NCBI GenBank assembly: GCA_964624145.1
Contig: CAZUXT010000027.1
Coordinates: forward strand, 1-47,272
Direction: 5' to 3'
Length of the DNA: 47,272 nt
From: WJMT01 sp964624145
GTDB lineage: Bacteria; Acidobacteriota; Aminicenantia; Aminicenantales; Aminicenantaceae
The translations under genes and the position numbers were made by a program. The notes beneath the pieces are model-generated. The model was not told the origin of the DNA. It worked only from the letters and a program-made list of their open reading frames with translations, and did not search any database. Of the stretch, positions 17,964 through 27,112 are shown in pieces (position 1 is the stretch's first letter; every line of letters begins with the position of its first letter).

Positions 17964-18539
17964 ATGAAACAGGATATCATTTTAGCTGGAGTCGGAGGCC
18001 AGGGGATCCTGACCATTGCCAATATCATAGATTATGCCGCCCAAATATCCGGTCTTTTCTTCAAACAGGCTGAGGTTCACGGTATGTCCCAACGGGGAGG
18101 CGCGGTTCAATCTCACGTCCGCCTTTCCGATGAAGAAATATTCAGCGATCTGATCCCGAAAGGAGCGGCTGATCTCATTCTGAGTGTGGAACCCCTGGAA
18201 GCTTTAAGATACATCGATCATCTTCATAGGGAAGGACAGATCGTGGTCAGCAGTAATCCTTATGTTAATATTCCGGATTATCCTGATCTGGATAAAGTGC
18301 TTGATGCCATTAGACAGAGCGGAGACCATGTTATAGTGGATTCCGCAAAACTTTCCAGGGATGCGGGCTCTCCCAGGTCCCAGAATATCGTGATGCTGGG
18401 AGCTGCTTCCGGGTTTATGGTGCTGCAAGAGAAAATCCTTCTTCAGAGTATGAGGGAGTTTTTTAGATCCAAAGGTGATAAAATCATTGATATGAATATT
18501 GAAGCGTTTCGTATGGGAAGAGAAGCCGCAGGAATCTAA
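17964..18539 (+). CDS. iorB: Indolepyruvate ferredoxin oxidoreductase beta subunit
   Basis: The 191-residue gamma-domain partner of IorA. It shows the nucleotide-binding start ILAGVGGQGILTIA, the QAEVHGMSQRGGAVQSHVR block and the conserved SVEPLEALRY segment. I place the start at 17964, one base after the iorA stop. An upstream in-frame ATG at 17925 lies inside iorA and lacks a ribosome site, whereas AAGGAG precedes 17964. It ends one base before the acyl-CoA synthetase gene, so all three are one unit. Confidence 0.95.
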   Translation: MKQDIILAGVGGQGILTIANIIDYAAQISGLFFKQAEVHGMSQRGGAVQSHVRLSDEEIFSDLIPKGAADLILSVEPLEALRYIDHLHREGQIVVSSNPYVNIPDYPDLDKVLDAIRQSGDHVIVDSAKLSRDAGSPRSQNIVMLGAASGFMVLQEKILLQSMREFFRSKGDKIIDMNIEAFRMGREAAGI

Positions 18540-18540
18540 A

Positions 18541-20853
18541 ATGGAAATCGATTTTAAAGGGATAGAAAAACTCTTTGAGAGCGCGGAATACGACCATCTC
18601 CTGGAACACGAGGTTTACGCCCTGCTTGAGTTAATGGGGATAAAGACACCCGGATTTCTTTTTGTGGAAAAAGGAAATCAGGTAAACTCTGAAGAGATGG
18701 CCCATTTTAAGACGAAAAACCTGGTCCTCAAAATCGTCTCGCCCTCCATTGTCCATAAATCCGATGTGGGAGGCGTTTCTTTTGCCGGGAATGATCCGGC
18801 ATCGGTGAATCAGGGAATTGAGAAAATGCTTAAAGAAGTGCCCCGGAGATTTCATGAATGGATCGGGGATAAAGAAAAGAACATAAGTGATGAGGTCAAG
18901 GGTGTGCTTGTCTGCGAAGCCGTGGAATATGAAAACATTGGTTTTGGTTCTGAGATCCTTTTAGGCCTGAGAAATTCGAGGGAATTCGGGCCTGTGGTGA
19001 GCATGGGAGCAGGAGGAGTGGATGTTGAGTATATAAGCGAGAGGATGAAAGAGGGAAAAGCCGTATCCATCTCTTCTCCGTTTTTACTGGAGGATGACGA
19101 GATCGCAAAGGCGCTTTCTTCTTTAGCCTTTTATGAGAAATTGGTTCTGGGATTTAGAGGAAAAAGAGCGCTGATCAGTGAAGAAACATTAACAGACGTG
19201 TACAAACGGTTTAAAGATCTGGGAGCTTATTTTTCAAGCCGATCCGGGAAAAGCGATTATATGATCACAGAAGCTGAAGTGAATCCCTTTGTCATTAAAG
19301 AGGGAGAACTGATTCCTCTGGACGGGCTCTGCCGGATCGCCGGGAATTTAAAACCCGGAGAGCCCAGGCCTTATCAGAACATCAAGTATCTCCTGCAGCC
19401 TAAAACCATAGCCATTCTTGGTGTGTCAAAAAAGATGAATACAGGGCATATCATTTTGAACAACACCCTGCAGCGCGGATTCCCCAGAGAACATATTACA
19501 ATCATAAAGCCGGGAACACAGGAGATAGAAGGCTGCCGGTGCGTGGAGAGTGTAAGGAACCTTCCGGGGATAGCGGATCTTATGGTGCTGGCCATCAGTG
19601 CGGAACAAAGCGCGGAAGTGATGCAAGAGGTCATAGAATCCCAAAAGGTCCACTCAGTGATACTCATTCCGGGCGGCATCGGTGAAAAAGAGGGGACCAA
19701 AGGCATTGAGGAAAAAATAAAATCAATGCTGAGGGATGCGAGGAAAGACAGGAGACTCGCCCCTGTTGTCAATGGCGGAAACTGCCTGGGAATTCTGTCC
19801 GAACCCGGAAATTATGACACGACCTTTATTCCGGAGTATAAAATATATGAGCTCCCCAGAAAAAAAACACGGAAAGTGGGAATGGCCCTGCTGTCACAGA
19901 GCGGGGCGTTCATGGTCTCGCGGATGAGCCAGATAAAAAATCTCGAGCCCGTGTATGCGGTCTCTATTGGGAACCAGATAGATCTTACTTCCTCTGATTA
20001 CCTCCATTATCTGAAAGACCACGAAAACATCCGGATTTTTGCCGTATACTGCGAAGGATTTACGGATGGGGACGGGCTGGAATTTGCCAGAGCCGCGAGG
20101 GATGCCGTAAGAGTAGGGAAAAAAATCGTGCTTTATAAAGGAGGGAGAACTCCTGAAGGACGGTCAGCCACAGCCGGCCACACCGCTTCGGTGGCCGGAG
20201 ATTACAGGGTGAGCCGTTCTGTTCTGGAACAGGTTGGTGTTTTTATGACCGACACCTTATCCGAATTCCAGAGCTTTACTAAAGGGCTCTGCTTTTTGGA
20301 TGCCAAAAAGGTCAGAGGAAGACGAGTGGCTTTGATCTCCAATGCAGGATTCGAATGTGTGGTCATGTCAGACAGCATCAAAAACAACGAGAGGCTGGAC
20401 ATGGCCCGTTTTTCTGAGTCCACTGTGTCCAGGATCAATGAGATCCTAGAGCCTCTGGGAATCAACAAGATTCAGGATGTGGGAAATCCCATGGACCTGA
20501 CTCCTGTGGCAGACGATGAGACATTCTGTGAATGTGTGAAGGCCATTTTGGAGGATGAAAACGTGGACTGCGCTGTTGTCTCGCCGCTTCCCATGACCCC
20601 GGCTATGAACACCCTTGAACCCTCGGATTTCCATTCCGAGGATTTGAACAGAGAGGGGAGCATACCGGAGAGGCTGATTGAGATATCCGAAAACACAGAC
20701 AAACCTTTTGTCGTGAGTATAGACGCGGGAAGAAGTTATGATCCTCTTGTCGATAAGCTGGAAGAGGCGTTCATTCCTGTTTTTAGAAAAAGTGATGAAG
20801 CGGTGGTTTTTTTGAGAAAATATATAAACCACAGTTTAGCCCGAGTTGAATAA
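18541..20853 (+). CDS. Acyl-CoA synthetase (NDP/ADP-forming), fused beta-alpha subunits
   Basis: Converts acyl-CoA, ADP and phosphate to acid, CoA and ATP, a substrate-level phosphorylation step. The 770-residue chain begins with the ATP-grasp beta part (residues ~10-280: LKIVSPSIVHKSDVGGV, VVSMGAGGVDVEY, EVNPFVIKEGELIPLDG). The CoA-binding and succinyl-CoA-ligase-like alpha part follows from about residue 287 (KTIAILGVSKK), with the phosphorylated histidine near residue 547 in TAGHTASVAG. The beta-alpha order is the reverse of the more familiar alpha-beta fusions. The start follows the iorB stop by one base. Placement after iorAB suggests aryl-acetyl-CoA as substrate. Confidence 0.92.
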   Translation: MEIDFKGIEKLFESAEYDHLLEHEVYALLELMGIKTPGFLFVEKGNQVNSEEMAHFKTKNLVLKIVSPSIVHKSDVGGVSFAGNDPASVNQGIEKMLKEVPRRFHEWIGDKEKNISDEVKGVLVCEAVEYENIGFGSEILLGLRNSREFGPVVSMGAGGVDVEYISERMKEGKAVSISSPFLLEDDEIAKALSSLAFYEKLVLGFRGKRALISEETLTDVYKRFKDLGAYFSSRSGKSDYMITEAEVNPFVIKEGELIPLDGLCRIAGNLKPGEPRPYQNIKYLLQPKTIAILGVSKKMNTGHIILNNTLQRGFPREHITIIKPGTQEIEGCRCVESVRNLPGIADLMVLAISAEQSAEVMQEVIESQKVHSVILIPGGIGEKEGTKGIEEKIKSMLRDARKDRRLAPVVNGGNCLGILSEPGNYDTTFIPEYKIYELPRKKTRKVGMALLSQSGAFMVSRMSQIKNLEPVYAVSIGNQIDLTSSDYLHYLKDHENIRIFAVYCEGFTDGDGLEFARAARDAVRVGKKIVLYKGGRTPEGRSATAGHTASVAGDYRVSRSVLEQVGVFMTDTLSEFQSFTKGLCFLDAKKVRGRRVALISNAGFECVVMSDSIKNNERLDMARFSESTVSRINEILEPLGINKIQDVGNPMDLTPVADDETFCECVKAILEDENVDCAVVSPLPMTPAMNTLEPSDFHSEDLNREGSIPERLIEISENTDKPFVVSIDAGRSYDPLVDKLEEAFIPVFRKSDEAVVFLRKYINHSLARVE

Positions 20854-20880
20854 TCCTTTCTTTTTGTTATCATAGAAGCC

Positions 20881-21777
20881 ATGAAGAGGTTTTTATGGGG
20901 AATGTTGCTCCTTTTCATTTCAGGAGGATTTTTCTGCATGACAAACACGAAAAATGAAGACCGTATGGATTTATCTTTGCTGCTTCCTGAGGAAATGAAC
21001 GGATGGAAAGCTGAGGAAGAAGACAAGATCTATGATGAGGAGACCATATTTGACTATATAGACGGAGCCGGTGAAGTCTACAACGCTTATCAATTCAAGA
21101 AGCTCAGAGCCAGACATTTATCCCGTCCGGAAAGCCCCGATATACTGGTTGACCTTTTTGATATGGGCTCTTCCAGAAATGCTTATGGGGTTTTCACTCA
21201 CGATCTGGAAGGGGAAAGAATGGGGATAGGCCAGGATTCCACTTATAAAGGAGGCCTTCTTTGTTTTTGGAAAGACCGTTTTTTTGTCTCTCTTTATGCT
21301 GAGAGGGAAACAGAAGAATCACGGGAAGCGGTTGTGGAGTTGGGTCGTGAGATATCATCCCGTATTCCGAAAAAAGGGCCCATCCCTGATATCGTATCCC
21401 TGCTTCCTGAAGAGGAGCTTGATAAATCAAGGATCCGTTATTTTTTCAATCCTTTGATTCTTAACTACCATTTCTATGTGTCAGACGAAAATCTCCTGTC
21501 TCTCAATCCTGAAACAGAGGCCGTGCTCGGAGTTTACGGGAAAGAGGGGAACGTGTACAGGCTTATTCTGGTCTTATATCCGGATGAGGAGAGAGCACGG
21601 AGAGCGTATCAGGATTTCATGAACGCATACATGCCGGATGCCCCGGATTCATCTGTGGTTGAGACGGAAGACGGAACATGGACCGCTGCGGAAGTTAAAG
21701 GGAAGAGCCTTGTCCTTGTTTTTGAGGCCCCTGACGAAGAAAAAGCCCTGGCTGTTATTCAAAAAGTGAAAAAATAG
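20881..21777 (+). CDS. DUF6599-like exported protein
   Basis: A 298-residue protein with an N-terminal hydrophobic segment (residues 4-18, LWGMLLLFISGGFFC) that looks like a signal peptide. The cysteine at its end could be lipidated, but the residues before it are not a canonical lipobox. The IFDYIDGAGEVYNAYQF block at about residues 55-71 resembles the DUF6599 family, whose function I do not know. It lies 27 bases after the acyl-CoA synthetase and upstream of a Tat-exported DUF362 protein. Confidence 0.75.
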   Translation: MKRFLWGMLLLFISGGFFCMTNTKNEDRMDLSLLLPEEMNGWKAEEEDKIYDEETIFDYIDGAGEVYNAYQFKKLRARHLSRPESPDILVDLFDMGSSRNAYGVFTHDLEGERMGIGQDSTYKGGLLCFWKDRFFVSLYAERETEESREAVVELGREISSRIPKKGPIPDIVSLLPEEELDKSRIRYFFNPLILNYHFYVSDENLLSLNPETEAVLGVYGKEGNVYRLILVLYPDEERARRAYQDFMNAYMPDAPDSSVVETEDGTWTAAEVKGKSLVLVFEAPDEEKALAVIQKVKK

Positions 21778-21815
21778 AAGCGGTTGTGTCATAATGAGGC
21801 AAAGGAGGAATCGTA

Positions 21816-22703
21816 ATGAAAAAAATAACCCGAAGGGATTTTCTTCGCGCGGCCGCAGCCGCCCCTCTTGCCGGAGCTCTGGGGCATGGTAGAAAACCTT
21901 TCGAGTTTGCGGATGAGAGCCAAAAATCCCGCGTGGTTCTCATAAGGGATGAAAAAGCCCTTATTGGCTTTAAAAAAGCCGATCCGGAGGTGATCCAGGA
22001 GATGCTGGATCAGGCTGTGAGGACGCTGCTGGATAAGGACAATGCCCGGGACGCCTGGGAGATGCTGGTAAATCCGGATGATATTGTGGGGATTAAAAGT
22101 AATGTGTGGCGCTATTTACCCACTCCCGAAGAGCTGGAACAAGCCATAAAGAAAAGGCTCATGGATGTGGGAGTGAAGCAGGAAAACATCGGAGTGGACG
22201 ACAGGGGAGTCAGACGAAATCCTCTTTTCCAAAAAGCTACGGCTCTCATCAATGCCCGTCCGGGCCGGACCCACTACTGGTCCGGAATCGGCTCCTGCAT
22301 CAAGAATTACATCATGTTCGTGCCCAGAGCCTCCGATTACCACGGAGATTCGTGTGCCGACCTGGCCACTATCTGGAAAGACTATCATCTTGCGGCAAAG
22401 ACAAAGCTCAACATCCTGGTGATGCTTACGCCTCTTTTTCATTCCGTAGGGCCCCACAATTACAATGATGAATACATCTGGGAGTACAAAGGTCTCATCG
22501 TGAGCCGGGATCCGGTGGCGGCGGATTCCGTCGGGTTGAGAATCATAGAGGCCAAACGCATGGAGTATTTCGGGAAAAAAGTGTCCTTTGAAACCCCGGC
22601 CAAACACATCAGGATGGCAGAGACCAGACACGGGCTGGGCGTGGCTGATCCATCTAAGATCGAATTGATAAAACTGGGCTGGAAAGAGGATATTCTTATT
22701 TGA
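21816..22703 (+). CDS. Tat-exported DUF362 domain protein
   Basis: A 295-residue protein with a twin-arginine signal (RRDFLRAAAAAPLAGALG, residues 5-22). A DUF362-type domain follows, including DIVGIKSNVW, INARPGRTHYWSGIGSCIKNYIMFVPR and VSRDPVAADSVGLRII. DUF362 proteins are often fused to or paired with ferredoxin domains, but here there is no CxxC cluster, so a cofactor is not evident. Ribosome site GGAGG lies eight bases before the ATG. The role is unknown; export of a folded protein is implied. Confidence 0.82.
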   Translation: MKKITRRDFLRAAAAAPLAGALGHGRKPFEFADESQKSRVVLIRDEKALIGFKKADPEVIQEMLDQAVRTLLDKDNARDAWEMLVNPDDIVGIKSNVWRYLPTPEELEQAIKKRLMDVGVKQENIGVDDRGVRRNPLFQKATALINARPGRTHYWSGIGSCIKNYIMFVPRASDYHGDSCADLATIWKDYHLAAKTKLNILVMLTPLFHSVGPHNYNDEYIWEYKGLIVSRDPVAADSVGLRIIEAKRMEYFGKKVSFETPAKHIRMAETRHGLGVADPSKIELIKLGWKEDILI

Positions 22704-22831
22704 CATTTCTCTAATTTCTTTTTGGAATTTGATAATAAAAAGGTTAAAATACAATATCTTTCTAACAGAATCGAGGAACGCATCCTGTTAAGCTTTTTTT
22801 ACAGATAATTTATATATATGTAGGAGGTAAA

Positions 22832-24580
22832 ATGGGACTGCACTCAATCGATCTGTTAATCGTTCTTTTTTATTTCTTGATTTTATTCGGGATTGTATGG
22901 TGGGTTGTCAAACAAAAGCAGGAAACCCCAACGGATTATTTTTTAGCCGGGCGTCATCTGGGATGGTTCATCATCGGAGCTTCCATATTTTCTTCGAACA
23001 TAGGCTCTGAGCATCTGGTGGGTCTTGCGGGTTCCGGTGCCACGGACGGAGTGGCCATGGCTCATTACGAACTGCACGCCTGGTGCCTTTTAGTCCTTGG
23101 TTGGGTGATGGTCCCTTTTTTCATGCGTTCAAAAGTCTTTACTATGCCCGAGTTTCTGGAAAAGCGCTTCTCTCCTGCGGCGCGCACCGTGCTATCGGGC
23201 ATTTCACTTGTGGCCTATGTGCTGACTAAAATAGCTGTGGGTATTTTTGCAGGGGGTATTGTTTTCAGTGTGCTTCTTCCTGATATCAATTTTATGGGAA
23301 TGGATAGTTTTTGGATCGGCTCGATCCTGGTCATTGTGCTGACAGGTCTTTATACCATATTCGGCGGCCTGCGTGCTGTTGCGTATACGGAAGCTCTGCA
23401 AACAATAGTGCTGGTGTTTGGTTCCATACTGGTTACCATTTTTGGATTAAAGGCCCTTGGAGGCTGGGGACAGCTGCGCGCTATATGCGGTCCGGAAATG
23501 TTCAATCTGTGGAAGCCGCTTGTGCCAGCCGGGATAGAGGGAACCTGGGCGCCCATTAAAGAAGCCGGCCGTATGGCGTGGTATTTTAATGACGGTTATC
23601 CCTGGCTGGGGATGTTGTTCTGTGCTCCGATCATTGGTTTGTGGTACTGGTGTACGGATCAATACATTGTCCAGCGCGCTCTGGGGGCAAAGAATGAGAA
23701 GGAGGCACGGCGAGGTTCTATCTGTGCATCTTTTTTCAAACTTTTACCTGTTTTTATTTTCATCATACCCGGAATGATCTGTTTTGCTCTGGCGAAAAGC
23801 GGTCAGGTTGAGGTGATACAGCAGACTCTGTTCAACGGCCAGGGACAGCTGCTCATTGACCAATCTCAAAAAGCTTTTCCGCTTTTAGTGGCCACCATCT
23901 TGCCCATTGGCATACGCGGCATTGTAGTGGCCGGCCTCCTGGCCGCCTTGATGAGTTCACTGGCAGGAGTTTTTAATGCCTCTTCGACACTGTTTACCAT
24001 GGACTTCTATTCGAGATTAAAACCCAAAGCCTCGCAGCACCAGCTGGTTTGGGTAGGCCGGATCGCGACATCGGTCATGGTTCTGATCGGACTGCTCTGG
24101 ATCCCGGTCATAAGCGGCGGAAAAGGCCTTTATGATTATCTGCAAACAGTGCAGGGATATCTGGCACCGCCTATTTTTGTGGTCTTCTTTTTCGGTGTGT
24201 TCAATAAGAGGCTCAACAGCAAGGGGTGTTTGGCGGCTTTGATCACCGGTTTTGTCCTGGGACTGGGTCGATTGGCCATTGACACTCCGGTTTCTCTGAT
24301 TGAGAATTTTTCCTATCAGCAAGGGTCATTTTTATGGATTATGAATAATATTTTCTTTCAGTATTACAGTGTGTTTATATTTATCGTGTGCGCTGTGGTT
24401 ATGATCGTTGTCAGCCGAATGACCGAGGCTCCGAAAAAGGACCTGAGCGGATTGACATATAAGACTCTCTCTGATGAACACCGCAAAGAATCCAGAGCAA
24501 GCTGGAATGCCAGGGATGTGATTGCTTCGGCTGTGGTCCTGATACTCATTGTCGCCGCTTATTTGTATTTTACAGGATAA
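22832..24580 (+). CDS. Sodium:solute symporter (SSS/SLC5, SGLT-like)
   Basis: A 582-residue integral membrane protein with some 13-14 hydrophobic segments. It opens LIVLFYFLILFGIVWWVV and contains the SSS signature region DYFLAGRHLGWFIIGASIFSS and the EHLVGLAGSGA block, seen in the sugar-transporting SGLT branch. LFTMDFYSRL and the GLLAALMSSLAGVFNASSTL segment also fit SGLT-like members. Sodium-coupled uptake of a sugar or similar solute is predicted; the substrate cannot be read. AGGAGG lies upstream of the ATG. Confidence 0.93.
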   Translation: MGLHSIDLLIVLFYFLILFGIVWWVVKQKQETPTDYFLAGRHLGWFIIGASIFSSNIGSEHLVGLAGSGATDGVAMAHYELHAWCLLVLGWVMVPFFMRSKVFTMPEFLEKRFSPAARTVLSGISLVAYVLTKIAVGIFAGGIVFSVLLPDINFMGMDSFWIGSILVIVLTGLYTIFGGLRAVAYTEALQTIVLVFGSILVTIFGLKALGGWGQLRAICGPEMFNLWKPLVPAGIEGTWAPIKEAGRMAWYFNDGYPWLGMLFCAPIIGLWYWCTDQYIVQRALGAKNEKEARRGSICASFFKLLPVFIFIIPGMICFALAKSGQVEVIQQTLFNGQGQLLIDQSQKAFPLLVATILPIGIRGIVVAGLLAALMSSLAGVFNASSTLFTMDFYSRLKPKASQHQLVWVGRIATSVMVLIGLLWIPVISGGKGLYDYLQTVQGYLAPPIFVVFFFGVFNKRLNSKGCLAALITGFVLGLGRLAIDTPVSLIENFSYQQGSFLWIMNNIFFQYYSVFIFIVCAVVMIVVSRMTEAPKKDLSGLTYKTLSDEHRKESRASWNARDVIASAVVLILIVAAYLYFTG

Positions 24581-24657
24581 CAGGTTCACCTGCGTTATTC
24601 ATCTGCTGGTTTGCATTTTGCATTCGTATTGAATAAAGTAAAGGTCAGAGCTAACTT

Positions 24658-25308
24658 ATGATTGAGAAAAACGTAAAGAAAATACTGGATGAACTGCCGG
24701 AGGGAGTGGAGCTTGTGGCAGCGGCAAAGACCAGAACTCCCGAAGAGATCAAACAGGCGGTGGAAGCCGGAGTTAAAATCATCGGAGAGAATTACATACA
24801 GGAAGCGCAGGAAGCTTTTAATGCCGTAGGAAAAAGAGCAAGATGGCACTTTATCGGACATCTTCAGAGAAACAAAGTCAAAGAAGCAGTGAAAATATTC
24901 GATATGATCGAGACCGTGGATTCATGGAAGCTGGCACAAGAAATTGACAAAAGGCTCTCCGGGGAAGATAAGGTGATGCCCGTGCTCATAGAGGTAAACA
25001 GCGGCCGGGAGGAGCAGAAATTCGGTGTTTTGCCTGAGGATGTGGAAGCATTGGCCGGAAAGATAGCCGGGTTACAGCATCTAAAGCTCCAGGGTCTTAT
25101 GACCATGGGCCCTATGGTGGGCGACCCTGAAAACGCGAGGCCTTATTTTGTTGAGACACGCGGGGTTTTCGAAAGTCTCAAGAAGCTCTCTATTCCCGGA
25201 GTGGAGATGAAATATCTTTCCATGGGCATGACCAATTCCTATAAAATAGCGGTTGAGGAAGGAGCGAATATTGTGCGGATAGGGACCAAGATTTTCGGGC
25301 CCCGCTGA
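24658..25308 (+). CDS. YggS/PROSC-family PLP homeostasis protein
   Basis: A 216-residue single-domain fold III PLP-binding protein. The PLP lysine is in LVAAAKTR (residue about 24), and the phosphate-binding GMTNSYKIAVEEGANIVRIGTKIFG block closes the protein. WHFIGHLQRNK and TVDSWKLAQEI are diagnostic. The family buffers PLP rather than catalysing a reaction. The window encodes at least one major PLP enzyme (tryptophanase). It begins a short operon with a hydroxyacyl-CoA-dehydrogenase-like protein and a dGTPase. Confidence 0.94.
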   Translation: MIEKNVKKILDELPEGVELVAAAKTRTPEEIKQAVEAGVKIIGENYIQEAQEAFNAVGKRARWHFIGHLQRNKVKEAVKIFDMIETVDSWKLAQEIDKRLSGEDKVMPVLIEVNSGREEQKFGVLPEDVEALAGKIAGLQHLKLQGLMTMGPMVGDPENARPYFVETRGVFESLKKLSIPGVEMKYLSMGMTNSYKIAVEEGANIVRIGTKIFGPR

Positions 25309-25329
25309 ACCTAAAAGAGGCAGGATAAA

Positions 25330-26040
25330 ATGAATAAAGATAAACAGTTGGTGAAAGAAACAGCCCCTCTTTTAAAAAAAAGAAAAGGAGGAGCTGTGAA
25401 TCTGATACTGGCTTCTTTGATGACCGAAGCCGGGCGGATGATTGATGAAGGATTTACTATTGCAGACATTGAGGAAGCCGCTCAGAAAGCATTTGGCATC
25501 AATAAAGGTTTCCTTAAGCAAATGGATGATAGAGGCATCCCGGAATCCATAAATTATTTGCTTTTTCTGGAAGATAAAGAAGGAACGGATAAGGATTTGT
25601 ACGCTGTTTATGATAATTTTTTCACTCTTCCGGTTAGTTTTATGGAAAAACTGGAAGAGCACAAAATCGCACGGGATAAGTCATCGGCAAACTGGCATAA
25701 AAAGCATGAGTTAAGGAAAAAAAGCGATGATCTTCTGCTTATGGATATGCTCAAGAACAGATTCAAGGCCGTTTCTTTTATGGTGTCTTCGGAGCTTGTG
25801 GAGTCAGGCGTATCAGATATTAAAAGCATAGAGAACATATGCCGGAACACATTGAGTTGGGACAAAGGCCCATTCACAATGATGGATGAAATGGGAATCG
25901 GAGAGGCCTTGAACATAGTGACAGAAAAAATGGAGCTTTCCCACCGCAGAGAGATCAGTTTCTACGTTCCAAGGCTTTTAATAACACAGGCCCAGAAAAA
26001 CAAACCCTGGAGAGGGGAAGGATCGAAAAAACAGGATTAA
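25330..26040 (+). CDS. Stand-alone 3-hydroxyacyl-CoA dehydrogenase C-terminal-like protein
   Basis: A 236-residue protein without any Rossmann nucleotide-binding motif. Two similar alpha-helical segments (residues ~20-80 and ~140-200) share the pattern of a helix with A/E-rich face, then EGF or ESGVSDI, then a short GPF- or GFL-type motif; the second reads NTLSWDKGPFTMMDEMGIGEALNIV. This is the pattern of the C-terminal dimerisation domain of 3-hydroxyacyl-CoA dehydrogenases. On its own it is unlikely to be catalytic. It lies between yggS and dgt with gaps of 21 and 3 bases. Confidence 0.6.
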   Translation: MNKDKQLVKETAPLLKKRKGGAVNLILASLMTEAGRMIDEGFTIADIEEAAQKAFGINKGFLKQMDDRGIPESINYLLFLEDKEGTDKDLYAVYDNFFTLPVSFMEKLEEHKIARDKSSANWHKKHELRKKSDDLLLMDMLKNRFKAVSFMVSSELVESGVSDIKSIENICRNTLSWDKGPFTMMDEMGIGEALNIVTEKMELSHRREISFYVPRLLITQAQKNKPWRGEGSKKQD

Positions 26041-26043
26041 AAA

Positions 26044-27081
26044 ATGGCCGGTACCATAAGAGAGAAGCTGGAACAGCTTGAAAAGAAGACTCTTTCGGAA
26101 AAAGCCTGCTTGAGCTTGAACACCAGAGGCCGTGATAGAAAAGAACAGCTTCACAGCCTGAGAACGGAATTCCAGAGAGACAGGGACCGGATCATCCACT
26201 GTAAGTCCTTCCGGCGGCTCAAGCACAAAACCCAGGTTTTCATTGCCCCTTACGGGGACCACTACCGGACACGGCTCACCCACACTCTGGAAGTATCGCA
26301 GATCGCCCGGACCATTGCTAAAGCGCTGAGGCTCAATGAAGACCTGACCGAAGCCATTGCCCTGGGGCATGACCTGGGGCACACGCCGTTCGGACATGCC
26401 GGAGAAAAGGCACTGAAAAAACTCTCTCCACGAAGATTTTCCCATTACACCCAGAGCCTGAGGGTGGTGGAAAAACTAGAATATGATGGAAAAGGCCTGA
26501 ACCTGACTTTTGAAGTGAGAGACGGCATTTTAAAGCATTCTAAAGGCAGGGGGAAGATTTTTGATGTGGATAAAGAGGAACTTCCCATGACTCTGGAAGG
26601 CCAGGTAGTAAGGGTTTCGGACCTGATCGCTTATGTCAATCATGATGTTGACGATGCTTTGAGAGCCGGTGTCATCAAAGAACAGGATATCCCTTCACAC
26701 CTGGTGCTCTCTCTGGGAAGACGGCATGCCAAAAGAATCGATAAAATGGTCTGGGATGTCATTGATTCGACATCCAGAGGGGGATTGATCGGTATTTCTT
26801 TAAGCGAGGACATGAATCAGGCGATTGTGGCCTTGAGAGATTTTCTCTACGAAAGAGTCTATTTCAGTGAGCAAAATCTCATTCAGTATAGAAAAGTGGA
26901 AAAGATCCTTACAGACCTTTATGAATACATCCTGGCTCACCCGGATAACTATGTGAAGCCTTATCCGGAAGAAGACATGCCTGAGGTCAGAGTGATCGAC
27001 ACGATCGCCGGTATGACTGATTTTTATGCACTAAATCTTTATGACAAATTGTTCCTGCCCAACCACAGAACCCGTTTTTGA
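26044..27081 (+). CDS. dgt: Deoxyguanosinetriphosphate triphosphohydrolase-like HD protein
   Basis: A 345-residue HD-domain dNTP triphosphohydrolase that releases deoxynucleoside and triphosphate. Key residues are visible in FRRLKHKTQVF, RTRLTHTLEVSQIAR (first His) and ALGHDLGHTPFGHAGE (HD pair plus following His). A further Asp lies in VSDLIAYVNHDVDDA. The length matches the shorter dGTPase-like type. It starts three bases after the preceding gene. Confidence 0.94.
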   Translation: MAGTIREKLEQLEKKTLSEKACLSLNTRGRDRKEQLHSLRTEFQRDRDRIIHCKSFRRLKHKTQVFIAPYGDHYRTRLTHTLEVSQIARTIAKALRLNEDLTEAIALGHDLGHTPFGHAGEKALKKLSPRRFSHYTQSLRVVEKLEYDGKGLNLTFEVRDGILKHSKGRGKIFDVDKEELPMTLEGQVVRVSDLIAYVNHDVDDALRAGVIKEQDIPSHLVLSLGRRHAKRIDKMVWDVIDSTSRGGLIGISLSEDMNQAIVALRDFLYERVYFSEQNLIQYRKVEKILTDLYEYILAHPDNYVKPYPEEDMPEVRVIDTIAGMTDFYALNLYDKLFLPNHRTRF

Positions 27082-27112
27082 TAATGTAAAAAAGGAACGA
27101 TTCTCTTTTTCC
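27082..27112. terminator. Weak bidirectional terminator candidate
   Basis: Between the convergent dgt and lipoprotein genes, an A-rich run followed by GGAA, a short loop, TTC and a T-rich run could form an imperfect hairpin flanked by A and T tracts on either strand. The stem is imperfect and short, so confidence is low. Confidence 0.3.

Noticed and set aside
22116..22754. 212-codon minus-strand frame
   Set aside because: Antisense to the Tat-exported DUF362 gene, which has a clear signal peptide and ribosome site.
22704..22831. Terminator or riboswitch before the symporter
   Set aside because: TAACAG/CTGTTA forms only a six-base stem with a 16-base loop before a T run; no conserved riboswitch core could be recognised.
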